DNA of 6,969 bases from Deltaproteobacteria bacterium (GTDB lineage: Bacteria; Myxococcota; Myxococcia; SLRQ01): contig SKWY01000459.1 of NCBI GenBank assembly GCA_007128675.1, positions 1 to 6,969 of the forward strand, given 5' to 3'. A model generated the notes under the pieces. It was not told the DNA's origin and did not search any database. It worked only from the letters and a program-made list of their open reading frames with translations. Below, piece after piece: positions 6,512-6,969 of this stretch. Within the stretch, counting starts at the first letter, position 1. Each line of letters begins with the position of its first letter. Made by a program: the position numbers and the translations under genes.

Positions 6512-6916
6512 GTGGCCCAGGCCCCAGAGAAGCGAAAGGCACCGCGAATGCCCATAGAGCTGCGGATTGACTATCGCAAGATGAACACGTTCTTCGCCGA
6601 TTACACGAAGAACATCTCCAAGGGCGGGACATTCATAAAAACCGACAAGCCCCTGGATGTGGGTACGCGGTTCGTCTTCAAGCTGGAGCTGCCAAATCAG
6701 GTTCCGACCCTGGAGCTCCGGGGAGAGGTGCGGTGGGTGCACCGGCCAGGCGACGAGCCTTCGGCGGATGGGGGCACGGAGCCGGGCATGGGGATCCGCT
6801 TCGTTTTCGAATCCGACGAGGAGCGCATTAGGTTCGAAGGCATGGTCGAGGATCTGATGCGAGACTCCTTGGGTGACGAGCTCTGCTCGAAGCTGCTGGA
6901 TCGCTGCAAGGCCTGA
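6512..6916 (+). CDS. PilZ domain protein (c-di-GMP effector type, myxobacterial paralogous-family-like)
   Basis: Small cytoplasmic protein, nearly all PilZ domain. Numbered from the GTG (134 residues), the RxxxR motif is Arg8-KAP-Arg12 and the NxSxxG motif is Asn34, Ser36 and Gly39 in NISKGGTFIKT. Both halves of the canonical c-di-GMP-binding signature are intact, so ligand binding is likely. A beta strand (LELRGEVRWV) and PGMGIRFVF follow, and a C-terminal amphipathic helix (about 101-132) ends the protein. The segment NTFFADYTKNISKGGTFIKT recalls the PilZ-like paralogous family of Myxococcus xanthus (TIGR02266-like), some members of which affect gliding or pilus motility; this assignment is from memory. 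The frame is open upstream to a TTG at 6476 (146 residues), but that codon is part of the -35 box. GTG 6512 lies 7 nt after the -10 hexamer and gives a short N-terminus, implying a leaderless message. ATG 6548 is rejected because it deletes RxxxR. The target is unknown. Confidence 0.88.
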   Translation: MAQAPEKRKAPRMPIELRIDYRKMNTFFADYTKNISKGGTFIKTDKPLDVGTRFVFKLELPNQVPTLELRGEVRWVHRPGDEPSADGGTEPGMGIRFVFESDEERIRFEGMVEDLMRDSLGDELCSKLLDRCKA

Positions 6917-6950
6917 AGCCGCAGAGTAGCTGACAGTTGGGTTCATTCTC

Positions 6951-6968
6951 CCCGAGCTTCGGCTCGGG
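6951..6968 (+). terminator. UUCG-tetraloop hairpin, probable terminator of the PilZ gene
   Basis: CCCGAGC (6951-6957) and GCTCGGG (6962-6968) pair perfectly over 7 bp around a TTCG loop closed by C-G, the exceptionally stable cUUCGg tetraloop. The hairpin begins 34 nt after the PilZ stop codon. The window ends one base later, so the U-tract needed for intrinsic termination cannot be seen. It could also belong to a gene beyond the window edge or act in both directions. Confidence 0.6.
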
Positions 6969-6969
6969 A

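Overview
The window reads as chromosomal DNA of a fairly GC-rich, diderm (Gram-negative-type) bacterium, most likely in the Myxococcota/Bradymonadota part of the former Deltaproteobacteria. This is inferred from gene content, not from a marker gene. Three features support it: a large lipoprotein joining Ig-like domains to a four-cysteine repeat block, a PilZ protein resembling the myxobacterial paralogous type, and a membrane metallopeptidase-like protein with a TPR tail. Five complete protein genes fill almost the whole window. I see no mobile element, tRNA, rRNA or CRISPR array, and no gene-free stretch over 300 bases.

Layout. (1) 59-2125, minus strand: a 688-residue secreted lipoprotein with two Ig-like (Big-1-type) domains, four Cys repeats and an unclassified C-terminal half. 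(2) A 132-bp divergent intergenic region (2126-2257) with a TATACT -10 hexamer just before the lipoprotein start and a nine-C tract ahead of the next gene. (3) 2258-3187, plus: an exported M23/LytM peptidoglycan peptidase with all metal and catalytic residues present. (4) 3307-3801, minus: a small lipoprotein with an NTF2/SnoaL-like domain and a strong Shine-Dalgarno, convergent with the peptidase gene. (5) 4001-6427, minus: a seven-helix membrane protein carrying a HELAH gluzincin domain and TPR repeats. (6) A compact divergent control region (6428-6511) with a near-perfect palindrome and a consensus-like sigma-70 promoter. (7) 6512-6916, plus: a PilZ protein with an intact c-di-GMP motif, followed by a UUCG-tetraloop hairpin at the window edge.

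How they fit together. Four of the five products are predicted to act in or outside the cell envelope (two lipoproteins, one murein peptidase, one inner-membrane metallopeptidase-like protein). The fifth is a cytoplasmic c-di-GMP-type effector. No shared pathway can be shown from sequence, and the genes are mostly separate transcription units.

The points most worth a second look are the PilZ gene start, where the most upstream possible start codon is the first three bases of a TTGACA -35 box and the promoter predicts a leaderless GTG start; the matching 7-nt spacing between -10 hexamer and start codon at the large lipoprotein; the 7TM-gluzincin-TPR architecture; and the unclassified C-terminal half of the large lipoprotein. 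I did not find convincing evidence of a new multi-gene system.
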